Assembly: GCF_030409755.1 (NCBI RefSeq)
Contig: NZ_JAUFQE010000002.1
Coordinates: 186,001-250,000, forward strand
DNA from: Vibrio lentus
GTDB lineage: Bacteria; Pseudomonadota; Gammaproteobacteria; Enterobacterales; Vibrionaceae
Reading direction: 5' to 3'
Length of the DNA: 64,000 nucleotides
The position numbers and the translations under genes are program-made. The notes below the pieces were generated by a model, which did no database searches, was not told the DNA's origin, and saw nothing but the letters and a program-made list of their open reading frames with translations. Within the stretch, counting starts at the first letter, position 1. Each line of letters opens with the position of its first letter. Below, piece after piece: positions 47,794-57,198 of the stretch.

Positions 47794-49017
47794 CTAGATT
47801 TTTTTGAAGATGATTGAGGTGTTGATTCCACCAAAAGCGAAGTTGTTGCTCATCAGATATTCAACGTCCAATTCGCGACCAGAGCCTGTGATGTAATCGA
47901 GCTTGCCGCATTGTTCGTCGATATTCTCAAGATTCAATGTTGGGCTGAACCAACCTGAATGCATCATCTCTAGGCTTAACCAAGCTTCAATCGCACCACA
48001 CGCGCCAAGCGTATGACCAAAGTAGCTTTTCAATGAGCTGATTGGCACTTCACCAAAAATGTTCGCGGTCGCATTACTTTCCGCAATATCGCCTTTTTCA
48101 GTCGCGGTACCGTGCGCAGAAACATAGCCAATTTTTTCAGCCGGAAGTTGAGCATCTTTTAGCGCTTTTTCCATACAAATTTGCATGGTTTCCATCTGAG
48201 GTTGGGTCACATGAGCGGCATCGCAGTTGCTGGCAAAGCCAATGATCTCAGCGTAGATCTTCACGCCACGAGCAACGGCATGTTCATACTCTTCAAGAAC
48301 AAGCGTACCGGCGCCTTCACCGATAACAAGGCCATCGCGCTCACTGTCGTAAGGGCTAGGAGATTTTTTTGGTGTGTCGTTTTTTAAACTGGTAGCAAAA
48401 AGGGTATCGAAAACGGCAGACTCAGTTGGGCATAGCTCTTCACCGCCACCGGCAACCATCACGGTTTGGTAGCCGTGTTTGATCGCTTCATAGGCGTAAC
48501 CAATGGCTTGGCTTCCTGAAGTACAGGCACTGCTGGTGGGGATCACGCGGCCGCGTAGGCCAAAGAACAGTCCCACGTTTACCGCAGCGGTGTGTGGCAT
48601 CATTTGCACGTAAGTTGTTGCGGTGATCGCACGTGTCGACTTCTCGTTGAGCATTACGCCAAACGCGCCAACCGCATCTGTACTGCCGGTGGAAGAGCCG
48701 TAAGCAATGCCTGTTTCGCCGTTTGTCAAAACGTCGTGGCCGATCAGCCCAGCTTGCTTTAATGCGTTTTCTGTCGCAACAGTGGCTAGGCGAGACACAC
48801 GTCCCATGCCACGTACTTGCTTACGCTTATAGTGTTTTGGTAATTGGAAATCATCAATAGGTGCAGCAAGCTTAGTGTTGAGGCCATCATATTGCTCAAA
48901 GCTTGGCATATATTGAGTGGCATTTTCACAGGCTTTTAGTTTTGGTTCGATGTGCTGCCAATCATTACCAAAGGCAGTAACACCAGACATGCCAGTTACA
49001 ACAACGCGGCGGGTCAT
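47794..49017 (-). CDS. apeR: beta-ketoacyl-ACP synthase, ApeR-like
   Basis: FabF-type condensing enzyme of the aryl polyene assembly line, 407 residues. The triad is intact: Cys165 in SSACTSGSQ, His302 in SAHGTATEKGD and His335 in YFGHTLGACG. In characterised APE systems ApeR acts as a homodimeric KS, separate from the ApeO:ApeC pair. The ATG overlaps the ketoreductase stop by four bases. Confidence 0.88.
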   Translation of the reverse strand: MTRRVVVTGMSGVTAFGNDWQHIEPKLKACENATQYMPSFEQYDGLNTKLAAPIDDFQLPKHYKRKQVRGMGRVSRLATVATENALKQAGLIGHDVLTNGETGIAYGSSTGSTDAVGAFGVMLNEKSTRAITATTYVQMMPHTAAVNVGLFFGLRGRVIPTSSACTSGSQAIGYAYEAIKHGYQTVMVAGGGEELCPTESAVFDTLFATSLKNDTPKKSPSPYDSERDGLVIGEGAGTLVLEEYEHAVARGVKIYAEIIGFASNCDAAHVTQPQMETMQICMEKALKDAQLPAEKIGYVSAHGTATEKGDIAESNATANIFGEVPISSLKSYFGHTLGACGAIEAWLSLEMMHSGWFSPTLNLENIDEQCGKLDYITGSGRELDVEYLMSNNFAFGGINTSIIFKKI

Positions 49018-49739
49018 ACTAAGCCTCCATTGACTGAAATCACTTGGCGAGTAACGTAGCCTGCAATATCAGACATTAGATAACTCACAAGGCCTGCTAC
49101 TTCTTCTGGCTCACCCATACGTCGCAATGGCACTTGAGGGAGAGCATGCTCTTTCACGTGCTCATCAACCATGCCTGTATCGATTAAACCCGGAGCCACA
49201 CAGTTTACTGTGATCTTGCGTTTTGCGAGTTCTAGAGCAAGTGACTTAGTCGCGCCAATTACGCCCGCTTTTGCTGCTGCATAGTTGGTTTGACCGCGGT
49301 TACCCATGATGCCGGATACCGACGCCAGAGTAACGATTCGACCGCCTTTGCGTTTTTGAACCATTGGCATCACGCACGGGTGAAGTACGTTGTAGAAGCT
49401 GTCGAGGTTGGTATGGATAACACCATCCCACTCTTCTTCAGTCATAGCTGGGAATGCCGTGTCACGAGTAATACCGGCATTGTTCACCACACCATAGTAA
49501 GCGCCGTACTCGGCAATATCTGACTCAAGCTTTTCGCGACACTCGCTGCGATTGCTGATATCAAATTGGATGAGACGTCCTGCGCCACCCAGTTCAGTGA
49601 CCGACTTCAATGTGTCTTCAGCACCTTGCTTGTCACCCATGTAGTGAACGGCGATTTCAAATCCGTCTTTCGCGAGTTGAATAGCGATCGCTTTACCAAT
49701 GCCTTTGCTGGCACCTGTGACTAAAACCTGACGGGTCAT
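49014..49739 (-). CDS. apeQ: 3-oxoacyl-ACP reductase, ApeQ-like
   Basis: SDR ketoreductase of 241 residues, FabG type. Cofactor loop TGASKGIG at 8-15, NNAGI near 86-90 and the catalytic set Ser140, Tyr153, Lys157 (YAAAK) are present. It would reduce each beta-keto intermediate of the growing polyene. It overlaps apeP-like and apeR-like genes by four bases on either side. Confidence 0.9.
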   Translation of the reverse strand: MTRQVLVTGASKGIGKAIAIQLAKDGFEIAVHYMGDKQGAEDTLKSVTELGGAGRLIQFDISNRSECREKLESDIAEYGAYYGVVNNAGITRDTAFPAMTEEEWDGVIHTNLDSFYNVLHPCVMPMVQKRKGGRIVTLASVSGIMGNRGQTNYAAAKAGVIGATKSLALELAKRKITVNCVAPGLIDTGMVDEHVKEHALPQVPLRRMGEPEEVAGLVSYLMSDIAGYVTRQVISVNGGLV

Positions 49740-50200
49740 GATGGGCTCCTAGTTTTCATTTCTTGTAATTTTTGTTCGGTCGGCACGTAGACGTTGAGTT
49801 GGCATTGAGCCACTAACTCACCTTGGTCTTCGACTCGGGCGGTAAACACGGCCATGCCACTGTCTTCCATCAGTTGCTCGGCGTAGATATCAAGGGTCTG
49901 ACCTTGAGTGAACTCATCACACAGTGACTTGTAGCGACGAGAACCGAGTAAGAAGCCGATTGGAGGAGTCGTGCCGTTTTTCAGCGCATGGTATCCAGAC
50001 CATGCCGCTACAGACTGAGCCATAAACTCAATACCGACATACGCTGGTACGGTTTGAGATTCGGCATTAAAGAACAGGTTATGAGCACCAATATCGACCT
50101 GACAGTGAATCGACAACGCCTCTACGTTGATAGCACGATCGATTAATATCATCGGATCATCGTGTGGGAGAAGTTGGTCTACAGAAGGGATATCAGTCAT
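49736..50200 (-). CDS. apeP: hotdog 3-hydroxyacyl-ACP dehydratase, ApeP-like
   Basis: A 154-residue hotdog protein. LLPHDDPMILIDR supplies His13 and YVGIEFMAQSVAA supplies Glu58, fitting a FabA/FabZ-type active site. In studied APE pathways ApeP works as a complex with the other dehydratase, ApeI. Overlaps the ketosynthase upstream by 8 bp. Confidence 0.85.
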   Translation of the reverse strand: MTDIPSVDQLLPHDDPMILIDRAINVEALSIHCQVDIGAHNLFFNAESQTVPAYVGIEFMAQSVAAWSGYHALKNGTTPPIGFLLGSRRYKSLCDEFTQGQTLDIYAEQLMEDSGMAVFTARVEDQGELVAQCQLNVYVPTEQKLQEMKTRSPS

Positions 50201-51392
50201 TTACTACACCAAAAATCAGGCTAATGTTGTTGCCACCAAAAGCGAAAGAATTGCTTAAGATGTTCTTTACTTTAAGTTTCTGGGAACAGTTTACCAAATC
50301 AATCTCAATATCTTCAGCTTTATCCTGACATTTTTGTAAGGGAAGCGGTAAGTCATGTTTTAAAATATGCCATGCTATTGCAGCCTCTATTGCACTTGCG
50401 GCTCCAAGAGTATGCCCGGTGAGAGGCTTGGTGGAACTGACGGGAACCTTGTTTGCAAAAATACGATGAATGGCTTTGCTTTCCATTGAATCATTGAGTG
50501 GAGTTGCGGTGCCATGAGCATTGATATAACCGATGTCTTCAGCTTGTAATTGAGCGGAATCTAACGCCTTTTGCATAGCTTGCTCCGCACCATTTCCCTC
50601 AGGGTGAGGCGCTGAAATATGGTGTGCGTCAGAGCTATCGCCACAGCCTAACAAGGCAATGTTCGACGTGTTTGGGGTTGTATTAACACTGACCAGTTTT
50701 GCCTTGCTGAGCAACATAAATGCTGCTGCTTCTCCGATGTTGATACCATCTCGTGTTGCACTAAACGGCTTACAATGTGTGGTTGAAAGTGCTTCAAGAC
50801 CATGAAAACCATTGAGCGTCAGCTCACATAAGGTGTCGACACCTCCAACCAACACAGCATCAGCCATGCCTGAATCTAACAAACGTTGAGCGGTCAGAAA
50901 TACGCGGCCACTGGACGAGCAAGCGGTCGATATCGCATAGCTTGGTCCTGTTAATGCACAATGTTGGCTAACAAATTCAGAGGCATTGCCTAGTTCTTGT
51001 TTTGAATAATGGTAATGCTCAGGAAATTCACCATGTGCCAGTTTATGTTTGAATGCTGCTTCGCCGTCCGAGATACCTGAGGTGCTGGTGCCAATAACTA
51101 CGGCAATCCTGTCTGCGCCAAATTGTGATTTTGCTTGCTCAATAGAGTCTTTGATTTGATTAAGAGCGGATAACGCCAGCTGATTGTTGCGAGTGGCGTA
51201 TTGCGTTAGATCAGATGGGATCGCTGGCAGCTCGCCAGCCACCTTACCGACGATAGTGTGCTCACCATCATTCAGCATATCGCTTACTTCAACCATGTTT
51301 GATTCACGCGCACCTTTGAGGCAGCCATGAATGTCAGCGATACTTGAGCCTAACGCGGAGTGGAAGCCACAATCTTGGATATAAATAGGCAT
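50193..51392 (-). CDS. apeO: beta-ketoacyl-ACP synthase, ApeO-like
   Basis: A 399-residue ketosynthase with Cys158 in STACSSSGR, His293 in NAHGTATPLND and His327 in PLTGHTLGAASAIEA. By analogy ApeO pairs with the Cys-less ApeC as KS and chain-length factor. The gene lies 5 bp after the DUF3261 lipoprotein gene. Its codon use is AT-richer at the 5' end than its neighbours. Confidence 0.88.
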   Translation of the reverse strand: MPIYIQDCGFHSALGSSIADIHGCLKGARESNMVEVSDMLNDGEHTIVGKVAGELPAIPSDLTQYATRNNQLALSALNQIKDSIEQAKSQFGADRIAVVIGTSTSGISDGEAAFKHKLAHGEFPEHYHYSKQELGNASEFVSQHCALTGPSYAISTACSSSGRVFLTAQRLLDSGMADAVLVGGVDTLCELTLNGFHGLEALSTTHCKPFSATRDGINIGEAAAFMLLSKAKLVSVNTTPNTSNIALLGCGDSSDAHHISAPHPEGNGAEQAMQKALDSAQLQAEDIGYINAHGTATPLNDSMESKAIHRIFANKVPVSSTKPLTGHTLGAASAIEAAIAWHILKHDLPLPLQKCQDKAEDIEIDLVNCSQKLKVKNILSNSFAFGGNNISLIFGVVND

Positions 51393-51397
51393 AGTGT

Positions 51398-52021
51398 TCA
51401 GATCTTACTTGGGTTGTCGACAATCGCTGAGTTCAACGTTTGTATGGTGATGGTGTAGCCCTGGGTCAAATGTTTGAAAACAATATTGCCCGTGGTTTTG
51501 TGTGTTCCGGGCTCTGCTTGGTAATCAATTTCAATGATTGCCTGTTGGTTTTCATCAAACACGGTGCGGCTGTTGTCTGTATCGACCAAATGCCAACCGA
51601 TGCCTTGCAGAGGCTGAGCCCATGCTTCAATTGGCCATAGAGTCAGCATTAAATTAAATAACACCTGCTCAGGTTGCGGCAGGGTTGCGCCAAGACCGGA
51701 CAGAACTTGAGTCTCAATGGCTTGGTTTTGGTATTGCAGCGATAAGATGCGCGTTCCCCAAGAGGAAAAACCCGCTAACACGACTTTATTTGGTGTGACT
51801 TCGACTTGAACAGGCAGTTGCTGTGTATCGTCTTGCCATGTTGCGCTGATCAGTTGGCTCGCCGTAAATGAGTATCCCAGTTCAGCAGGCAGCGGCAAGG
51901 CTAGCTCGGTGTCTTTATCGATTGCGACACTTGCGCCTGTAGGCTGTTGAGATACCATCGAACAAGCGCTGAGTAATAAGCCCAATCCAACGGCGAGCGC
52001 TATCTTGATTGTTTTGTTCAT
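51398..52021 (-). CDS. apeN: DUF3261 lipoprotein, ApeN-like
   Basis: A 207-residue lipoprotein (lipobox LLSAC, Cys20). A beta-rich body includes GFSSWGTRILSLQYQ and LVDTDNSRTVFDENQ, the DUF3261 pattern found in APE and related fatty-acid-like clusters. Its likely site is the outer membrane's inner face, in export or anchoring of the polyene lipid. ATGA overlap with the exporter gene. Confidence 0.82.
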   Translation of the reverse strand: MNKTIKIALAVGLGLLLSACSMVSQQPTGASVAIDKDTELALPLPAELGYSFTASQLISATWQDDTQQLPVQVEVTPNKVVLAGFSSWGTRILSLQYQNQAIETQVLSGLGATLPQPEQVLFNLMLTLWPIEAWAQPLQGIGWHLVDTDNSRTVFDENQQAIIEIDYQAEPGTHKTTGNIVFKHLTQGYTITIQTLNSAIVDNPSKI

Positions 52022-54390
52022 CTAAAAGCCTCTCGAGAGTTTGATTTTTCCGCTGGTTGTTGGTTGTTGATTGCAAGTGGCGAAAGCAGCCACGCGACGA
52101 AAATGCCAGTTAGGACGGTAACACCGAAACTATGAATGGCATGAGTTTGACTCAGTGACAATAAGCCAAATGAGAGTAGCGTCGTGAGGCCTGACAAAGT
52201 AATCGCTAATAAGGTGCTTAGTGATTTCTTCTGCTCAGCAAAGAACAGGGTATAGTCGATACCAATCCCTAAAATCAGAATCAGTCCAAGCAAATTAAAC
52301 AGGTTCAATGTTGAGCCTAAAATACCCGTGATCGCTAAACCAGCGACTCCGGCAATTAACGATGGCAACAGCATTAACAGGCTTTGCTTTACACCGTAGC
52401 GCCAACCTAACACCATCCCAATAGCGGCCAAAGCAATCAATAATAGCTCGGTGATCTTGACTCTGTATTCCGCAAAGAGAGCGGAGATTTCATCGGCTTT
52501 ATTAAGGTATTTAACACCTTGTTGCTGAGCAAAGCTTGAATCGAGCCATTGAGAGAACTGTTCTGAATCTGTGACGTCTTTGATCAAAATGACCGACGCG
52601 GCTTGCCCATCGATCGGTTTTAACCAAAGTGGTCGAACAGGCTCTGACACTGGTGATTCTAAAAATCCAGATACCGTGATTTCCTCGAACTTAGGTAGCT
52701 CTGGAAAGCTAGGCCAACCAAGAGTGTTCTGCAAGATATGGCTTTGCTGGCTATAAAGTTGTTCAACCAATTGATAGTTATCATGCTGTTGTTGTTTGCT
52801 TAACAATTGTTGATTGATGCTGCGATATCCGGAGATACCTTGGCTATCGACCAAAGAATCTAAGCTCGTGGTGATCTCTGCCAGTTTTTTTAGCAGTTTT
52901 TGGTCGCTGTTGGCAGTCACCAAAAGCATATTTTGACCGCTGCCTAATCCTGATATCTCAGTAATGGCTTGTTCTTGCTGTTTGAGTTGTTCAGGCATCG
53001 CTTGAAGTTGACGAATATCGTCGTCGTAGCGAATTTGGCTGAGTGATATCAAACTAACGACAGTCACTATTAATGGTAAGCCAATTCTAAATTTTTGGTT
53101 GCTCCAGAGGCTTAACCAAGTATGCCAAAGCTTCGATAAGGGAAGAGGGCGTTCTTGGCTTGGTTTTGCCGCTAAAACCGGATACCAACACACCACACTG
53201 GCGTAAGCTGCGATCAGTCCAATCGACGAAAAAAGAGCAAGTTGCTGTAACCCCGGGAAAGGTGCCACCAACAGACCTAGGTAGCCAATCAAGCTAGTGA
53301 TCAGACCCAAGGTGATCGCAACGATAATATGTTTCAACCCTTTGTCGCTTTGCCATTGATTACCAGCCGCCAAACGATCGGTTAGGTAATGGAAAGAGTA
53401 GTCGATGGATACGCCAATTAAGCTGGCACCGAACACCAAACTAAATAGGTGAACCTTGCCGAAGATAGCGACGGTGCTTGCAAGGGCAACCAACAACCCA
53501 GTACTGATTGAAAGCAAAGACAAGGCAAGTGGGAGGGCGCTACGAAATGTCAGCCACACCAATAAAATCACACCTGCTAATGAGCCCAAACCAATGGTAC
53601 TGATTTCTGATTTCGCACTTTCGGTACCGTAATTGGCGTAGAACACCACACCGGTATGCTGCACTTTGACACCAAACTGCGTTTCGATCTGGCGCTCAAT
53701 TGAATCAAGATCTGGAAGCTGCTCTTGAATCGCTAAACTATAAGGCGAACCTGCCAGAGTCGCTGTCACCAAAATATGAGTTTGCTCATTAGACTGGGCT
53801 GTGAGGTAGCCTTCTTTCAGAACAAAGTTACTTGATTGAACGCCAACAGCGCTGATGTAGTCGCGAAATAATAAAAATGGGTCGAGAGATAGCTCTGCGG
53901 CAGTGACGCCTGAGAACGGATTGTACAGAGACTGAATGACATATTGAGCTCGCGAATCCGGCGAGTGTGTCAGCGTCTCTTTTTGTTGTTGGGTCAGCAG
54001 TTGAGCTCGGTGACGAAAATAGAAGTCGCTCCACTGGCTTTGAGTACTGGCGTTGATTTTTCCTTGAACTTGCTTAAACAGAGTTGGCTGGCTTGAGAAA
54101 GCTCTTTGGTTAAGTTTTTTTTCAAAAGCGTCAGTCGCTGTCATGGCTTGTTCGACGTCGGAGGCACTTATGATAAACACCACTTGCTCGCTCATCGAGC
54201 TGGATATCTGCTGAAAGGCTTGCTCTACCATGGGATCTTGCTGGTTTTCTGGCAGCAATTTCATGATGTTGCTTTCAATGGGTACCGACGAAGAAAAAGC
54301 GAATTGTTTGATCAACAATCCGCTAAATAGCATTACGACAACAAGCCAAGCAAGGGCTAGGCTAGAATTGGAATTGTTGCGCTTCAGCAT
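52018..54390 (-). CDS. apeM: MMPL/RND-type exporter, ApeM-like
   Basis: A 790-residue inner-membrane transporter of the MMPL superfamily: one N-terminal helix (about 12-33), a large periplasmic loop, five helices near 265-410, a second loop and five helices near 645-770. FGASLIGVSIDYSFHYL (about 318-334) and LILGIGIDYTLFFAEQ near 705-720 are the paired GxxxDY motifs for proton coupling. It probably moves the APE lipid or its precursor across the inner membrane with the LolA-like partner. Confidence 0.88.
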   Translation of the reverse strand: MLKRNNSNSSLALAWLVVVMLFSGLLIKQFAFSSSVPIESNIMKLLPENQQDPMVEQAFQQISSSMSEQVVFIISASDVEQAMTATDAFEKKLNQRAFSSQPTLFKQVQGKINASTQSQWSDFYFRHRAQLLTQQQKETLTHSPDSRAQYVIQSLYNPFSGVTAAELSLDPFLLFRDYISAVGVQSSNFVLKEGYLTAQSNEQTHILVTATLAGSPYSLAIQEQLPDLDSIERQIETQFGVKVQHTGVVFYANYGTESAKSEISTIGLGSLAGVILLVWLTFRSALPLALSLLSISTGLLVALASTVAIFGKVHLFSLVFGASLIGVSIDYSFHYLTDRLAAGNQWQSDKGLKHIIVAITLGLITSLIGYLGLLVAPFPGLQQLALFSSIGLIAAYASVVCWYPVLAAKPSQERPLPLSKLWHTWLSLWSNQKFRIGLPLIVTVVSLISLSQIRYDDDIRQLQAMPEQLKQQEQAITEISGLGSGQNMLLVTANSDQKLLKKLAEITTSLDSLVDSQGISGYRSINQQLLSKQQQHDNYQLVEQLYSQQSHILQNTLGWPSFPELPKFEEITVSGFLESPVSEPVRPLWLKPIDGQAASVILIKDVTDSEQFSQWLDSSFAQQQGVKYLNKADEISALFAEYRVKITELLLIALAAIGMVLGWRYGVKQSLLMLLPSLIAGVAGLAITGILGSTLNLFNLLGLILILGIGIDYTLFFAEQKKSLSTLLAITLSGLTTLLSFGLLSLSQTHAIHSFGVTVLTGIFVAWLLSPLAINNQQPAEKSNSREAFR

Positions 54391-55060
54391 CTGATAATAC
54401 TTCCGGTAGATGGCTTAACTGGCTAAATTCGATCACTGTGCTGTCCCCACGAACTTCTCTAAGTTCGATACGTTCAATGTCACCTTGTCCTTGCAGTGTG
54501 ATGGCTTCAAACACCGCGTTCATTGGCGCATTCTTTGGCTTTAGAGTGAGTGTCCATCGTGTGTCTTCTGAACTTGAGTTTGCACTTTCATCAGAATTTT
54601 TCGCAGTCGCTGGTTCAAATGACAGTGAGAATTGCTCTTGAAGTTTTTGGGTGTCTCCGTGAAACACTGACAAGAAGATATGACTGAAATAAAACGCCAT
54701 CGGGTTTTCTTTGTCGGTGATGATTTTAGCGGGTTGATCGGCAAACCTTTGGCTCAGTTTGTTATCCGTGAGCACCAGACTTACAGGAAATGGTGTTACT
54801 TGCGTCCAAAGCAAGCCACTCGACTTATCTAATAAAAACGTGCCTTGTGACGTCAGAGGTTGGGCGAACATTTCCATGTTACGTGTTTGAGTGAACTCAC
54901 CACGAACGATACTATTTTCGCTTAACACGGTTTGTAGCTCTGAAATAGAACCGACAGCAATCGTGTTCTCGCTAGCGCCAGCAAAGTGACTCGCCATCAT
55001 TGAAGCAAGCCCTAATAGTGCGATGCTGATTTGCTTACGCCCGTGTTTAAACAGACTCAT
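54362..55060 (-). CDS. apeL: LolA-like periplasmic carrier, ApeL-like
   Basis: A 232-residue exported protein with a signal peptide to about residue 29. The LolA fold is suggested by SIVRGEFTQTRNMEMFAQPLTSQGTFLLDKSSGLLW (split, about 49-84). A Ser/Asn/Glu-rich insert (about 154-166) breaks the second half. Together with the MMPL transporter and the DUF3261 lipoprotein it makes a plausible envelope shuttle. Overlaps its neighbours by 14 and 29 bp. Confidence 0.85.
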   Translation of the reverse strand: MSLFKHGRKQISIALLGLASMMASHFAGASENTIAVGSISELQTVLSENSIVRGEFTQTRNMEMFAQPLTSQGTFLLDKSSGLLWTQVTPFPVSLVLTDNKLSQRFADQPAKIITDKENPMAFYFSHIFLSVFHGDTQKLQEQFSLSFEPATAKNSDESANSSSEDTRWTLTLKPKNAPMNAVFEAITLQGQGDIERIELREVRGDSTVIEFSQLSHLPEVLSDAEAQQFQF

Positions 55061-55577
55061 GTTTCACCTGCTGCTGTGTGTTAGATGCTTGATATGGGTC
55101 TGATTGTTGGTCGCTTGATTGCTGCTCAGCTGATTGGGGTAAGCAGCCAAATTGATGCCAGTGCTCGACTTTATCGGTAAACACCTTAGGCGAAGCAAAA
55201 CACATCTCTTGCTCTTCAATGGTTACTGCAACCTGCATGGTGTGGGCGCGTGTCATACGAGCACCTGTGTTGGCATCGTGAATTTCGTAGTCAACACGCA
55301 AGCGGTTTTCCCACTCAGTTAACTTAGCGGATACCTTGATCTGATGATTAAACGGTATCGCTTTGATGTATTTTACGCGCGTGTCGATGATCGGCCACAT
55401 GTAGCCAGAACCCTTCATCTCATGGTAGTTGTACTCAATCTTATCCATCATGATGCGTCTTACTTCTTCAAAAAATCGGAAGTAGTTGCCGTGATAGATC
55501 ACGCCCATCGGATCGGCATCTTGGAACGAGGTGATAAGTGTCACCTCAGATTGTAATGGATGAAGGATTTCAGACAT
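55047..55577 (-). CDS. apeK: hotdog acyl-CoA/ACP thioesterase, ApeK-like
   Basis: A 176-residue YbgC/FadM-type thioesterase. The signature is FQDADPMGVIYHGNYFRFFEE split at about residues 18-38, with Asp22 as the likely catalytic residue. The last 30 residues are Gln/Ser-rich and probably disordered. It may release or proofread polyene intermediates. It lies 73 bp after the ammonia-lyase gene. Confidence 0.85.
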   Translation of the reverse strand: MSEILHPLQSEVTLITSFQDADPMGVIYHGNYFRFFEEVRRIMMDKIEYNYHEMKGSGYMWPIIDTRVKYIKAIPFNHQIKVSAKLTEWENRLRVDYEIHDANTGARMTRAHTMQVAVTIEEQEMCFASPKVFTDKVEHWHQFGCLPQSAEQQSSDQQSDPYQASNTQQQVKHESV

Positions 55578-55607
55578 AAATCGCTCTCAACAATATTGCG
55601 TAAAGGG

Positions 55608-55657
55608 TTGGCTACTTTATGAGTTTAGCTACTTTATGAAGTTAGCTACTCTATGAG
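55608..55657. repeat. 17-bp tandem repeat at the end of the ammonia-lyase gene
   Basis: TTnGCTACTnTATGAn occurs three times with a 17-bp period (55608, 55625, 55642). The last copy covers the stop codon and the final codons of the gene, so the gene's own 3' end seems to have been copied. Confidence 0.85.
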
Positions 55658-57198
55658 TAAAGTGACCAGTGCTGACTTTGAATACGAGCAATGAAGTGAC
55701 GTAGATCGCCTTCAAGTGGTCGATCTTCAACGATAAATTCAAACTCTTTGAGTACTTCGTCGCGAATGTGCTTTAGGTTTTCACTCATGTGGTGCTCATC
55801 AAGCTCATTGTGGCGTTTACGAAGCTCAAGCGCTTGTGTACCTGCCAGAAGTGACGCTGCCGCTACTTGTTCAGTCAGTTCAAGAACGCGTAAGCAGTCA
55901 CGAGCTGCAATGGTGCCCATACTGACTTTGTCTTGGTTGTGACACTCGGTTGAACGAGAGAACACGCTTGCTGGCATGGTGTGTTTCAATGCTTCTGCTG
56001 TCCAAGCTGAAACGCCAATCTGTACCGCTTTGAAACCGTGGTTGATTGGTTTACGTTCGCCTTCAGCACCCGTTAGGTTAAATGGTAAGCCGTTGTTGAA
56101 CTTGTAATCCATTAGCTGTGCCATTTGGCGATCAAGTAGGTCTGCAAGGTTGGCTACCGCTGTTTTTAGTGTATCCATTGCCATTGCGATATGGCCACCA
56201 TAGAAGTGTCCACCGTGCAGTACGCGCTCATTGTCGCCATCGATAATTGGGTTATCGTTAGCGCTGTTGAGTTCGTTCTCAATCATTTGGCGTAGCCAAG
56301 GCAGAGAGTCTTGAACGACACCGATAACGTGCGGTGCACAACGCAGTGAGTAACGATCTTGTAGGCGATCACTGTTACGTGGCGGGCGATCCGCTTGTAA
56401 GTCGTCACGTAGCCATGCAGCAACTTGCTGTTGACCCGGATGAGGCTTCACTGCAAACAGCGCTTCATCGAAATGGAAATCGTTGCCTTGCATACCGACA
56501 GACACCATTGCGGTGATCTTAGTCGACAGCTGAGCTAGGTATTCTGCACGTTTGTAGGCGATACAAGCCAAAGCCGTCATTACTGACGTGCCATTCATCA
56601 ATGCTAAGCCTTCTTTTGGCTTAAGCTTGATAGGGTTAATTCCTAGCTCTTTGTAGACGTCACTAGTAGGGCGAACTTCGCCTTTGTAGATAACATCGCG
56701 CTCACCAATCAGTGCTGCCGCTAAGTAAGACAGCGGCGTTAAATCGCCACTAGCACCAACCGATCCTTCTTGAGGAATACGCGGTGAGATATCTTGGTTG
56801 ATCAGAGTAACGATCTGGTTGAGCAAATCGTGAGTCACACCAGATACACCTTGTGACAATGAACAAAGGCGTGTTGCTAATACCGCACGAGATTGTTCGT
56901 GAGACAGTATTTCGCCTAAACCACAGCCATGAAAGCGCGTTAGATGCAGTGGTAGCTCATCAACTAGGTTTGGCGGAATCGCAACGGTACAAGAGTCACC
57001 GTAGCCTGTTGTCACACCATAGATCACGCCTTCTTCTTTCAATAGGCGTTCTAAAAAAGCGACACCACGGTCGATTTTTGATGTGAATGCTTCACTTGAG
57101 TTCATCGAGGCTTTTGCGCCTTGTGAGATAGCGACAACATCCTCAATCGTGAGGCGTTCGGCACCAAAGGTGATGCTATTTGGATTCTTTTTCGTCAT
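55651..57198 (-). CDS. aromatic amino-acid ammonia-lyase of the HAL/TAL family
   Basis: A 515-residue MIO-enzyme homologue. The MIO-forming Ala-Ser-Gly is at 149-151 (VGASGDLTPLS), with Tyr60 in YGVTTGYG and QDRYSLRCAPHVIG present, so it should be active. The substrate-selectivity pair is Phe89-His90, neither the Ser-His usual in HutH nor the Phe-Leu of plant PAL. It overlaps apeJ-like by 23 bp in the APE operon and there are no hut genes nearby, so supply of cinnamate or 4-coumarate as the aryl starter is the likely role. Confidence 0.85.
   Translation of the reverse strand: MTKKNPNSITFGAERLTIEDVVAISQGAKASMNSSEAFTSKIDRGVAFLERLLKEEGVIYGVTTGYGDSCTVAIPPNLVDELPLHLTRFHGCGLGEILSHEQSRAVLATRLCSLSQGVSGVTHDLLNQIVTLINQDISPRIPQEGSVGASGDLTPLSYLAAALIGERDVIYKGEVRPTSDVYKELGINPIKLKPKEGLALMNGTSVMTALACIAYKRAEYLAQLSTKITAMVSVGMQGNDFHFDEALFAVKPHPGQQQVAAWLRDDLQADRPPRNSDRLQDRYSLRCAPHVIGVVQDSLPWLRQMIENELNSANDNPIIDGDNERVLHGGHFYGGHIAMAMDTLKTAVANLADLLDRQMAQLMDYKFNNGLPFNLTGAEGERKPINHGFKAVQIGVSAWTAEALKHTMPASVFSRSTECHNQDKVSMGTIAARDCLRVLELTEQVAAASLLAGTQALELRKRHNELDEHHMSENLKHIRDEVLKEFEFIVEDRPLEGDLRHFIARIQSQHWSLYS

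Noticed and set aside
55651..57198. Histidine utilisation (hutH) assignment
   Set aside because: No hutU, hutI, hutG or hutC nearby; the gene overlaps an APE gene and its selectivity pair is not Ser-His.
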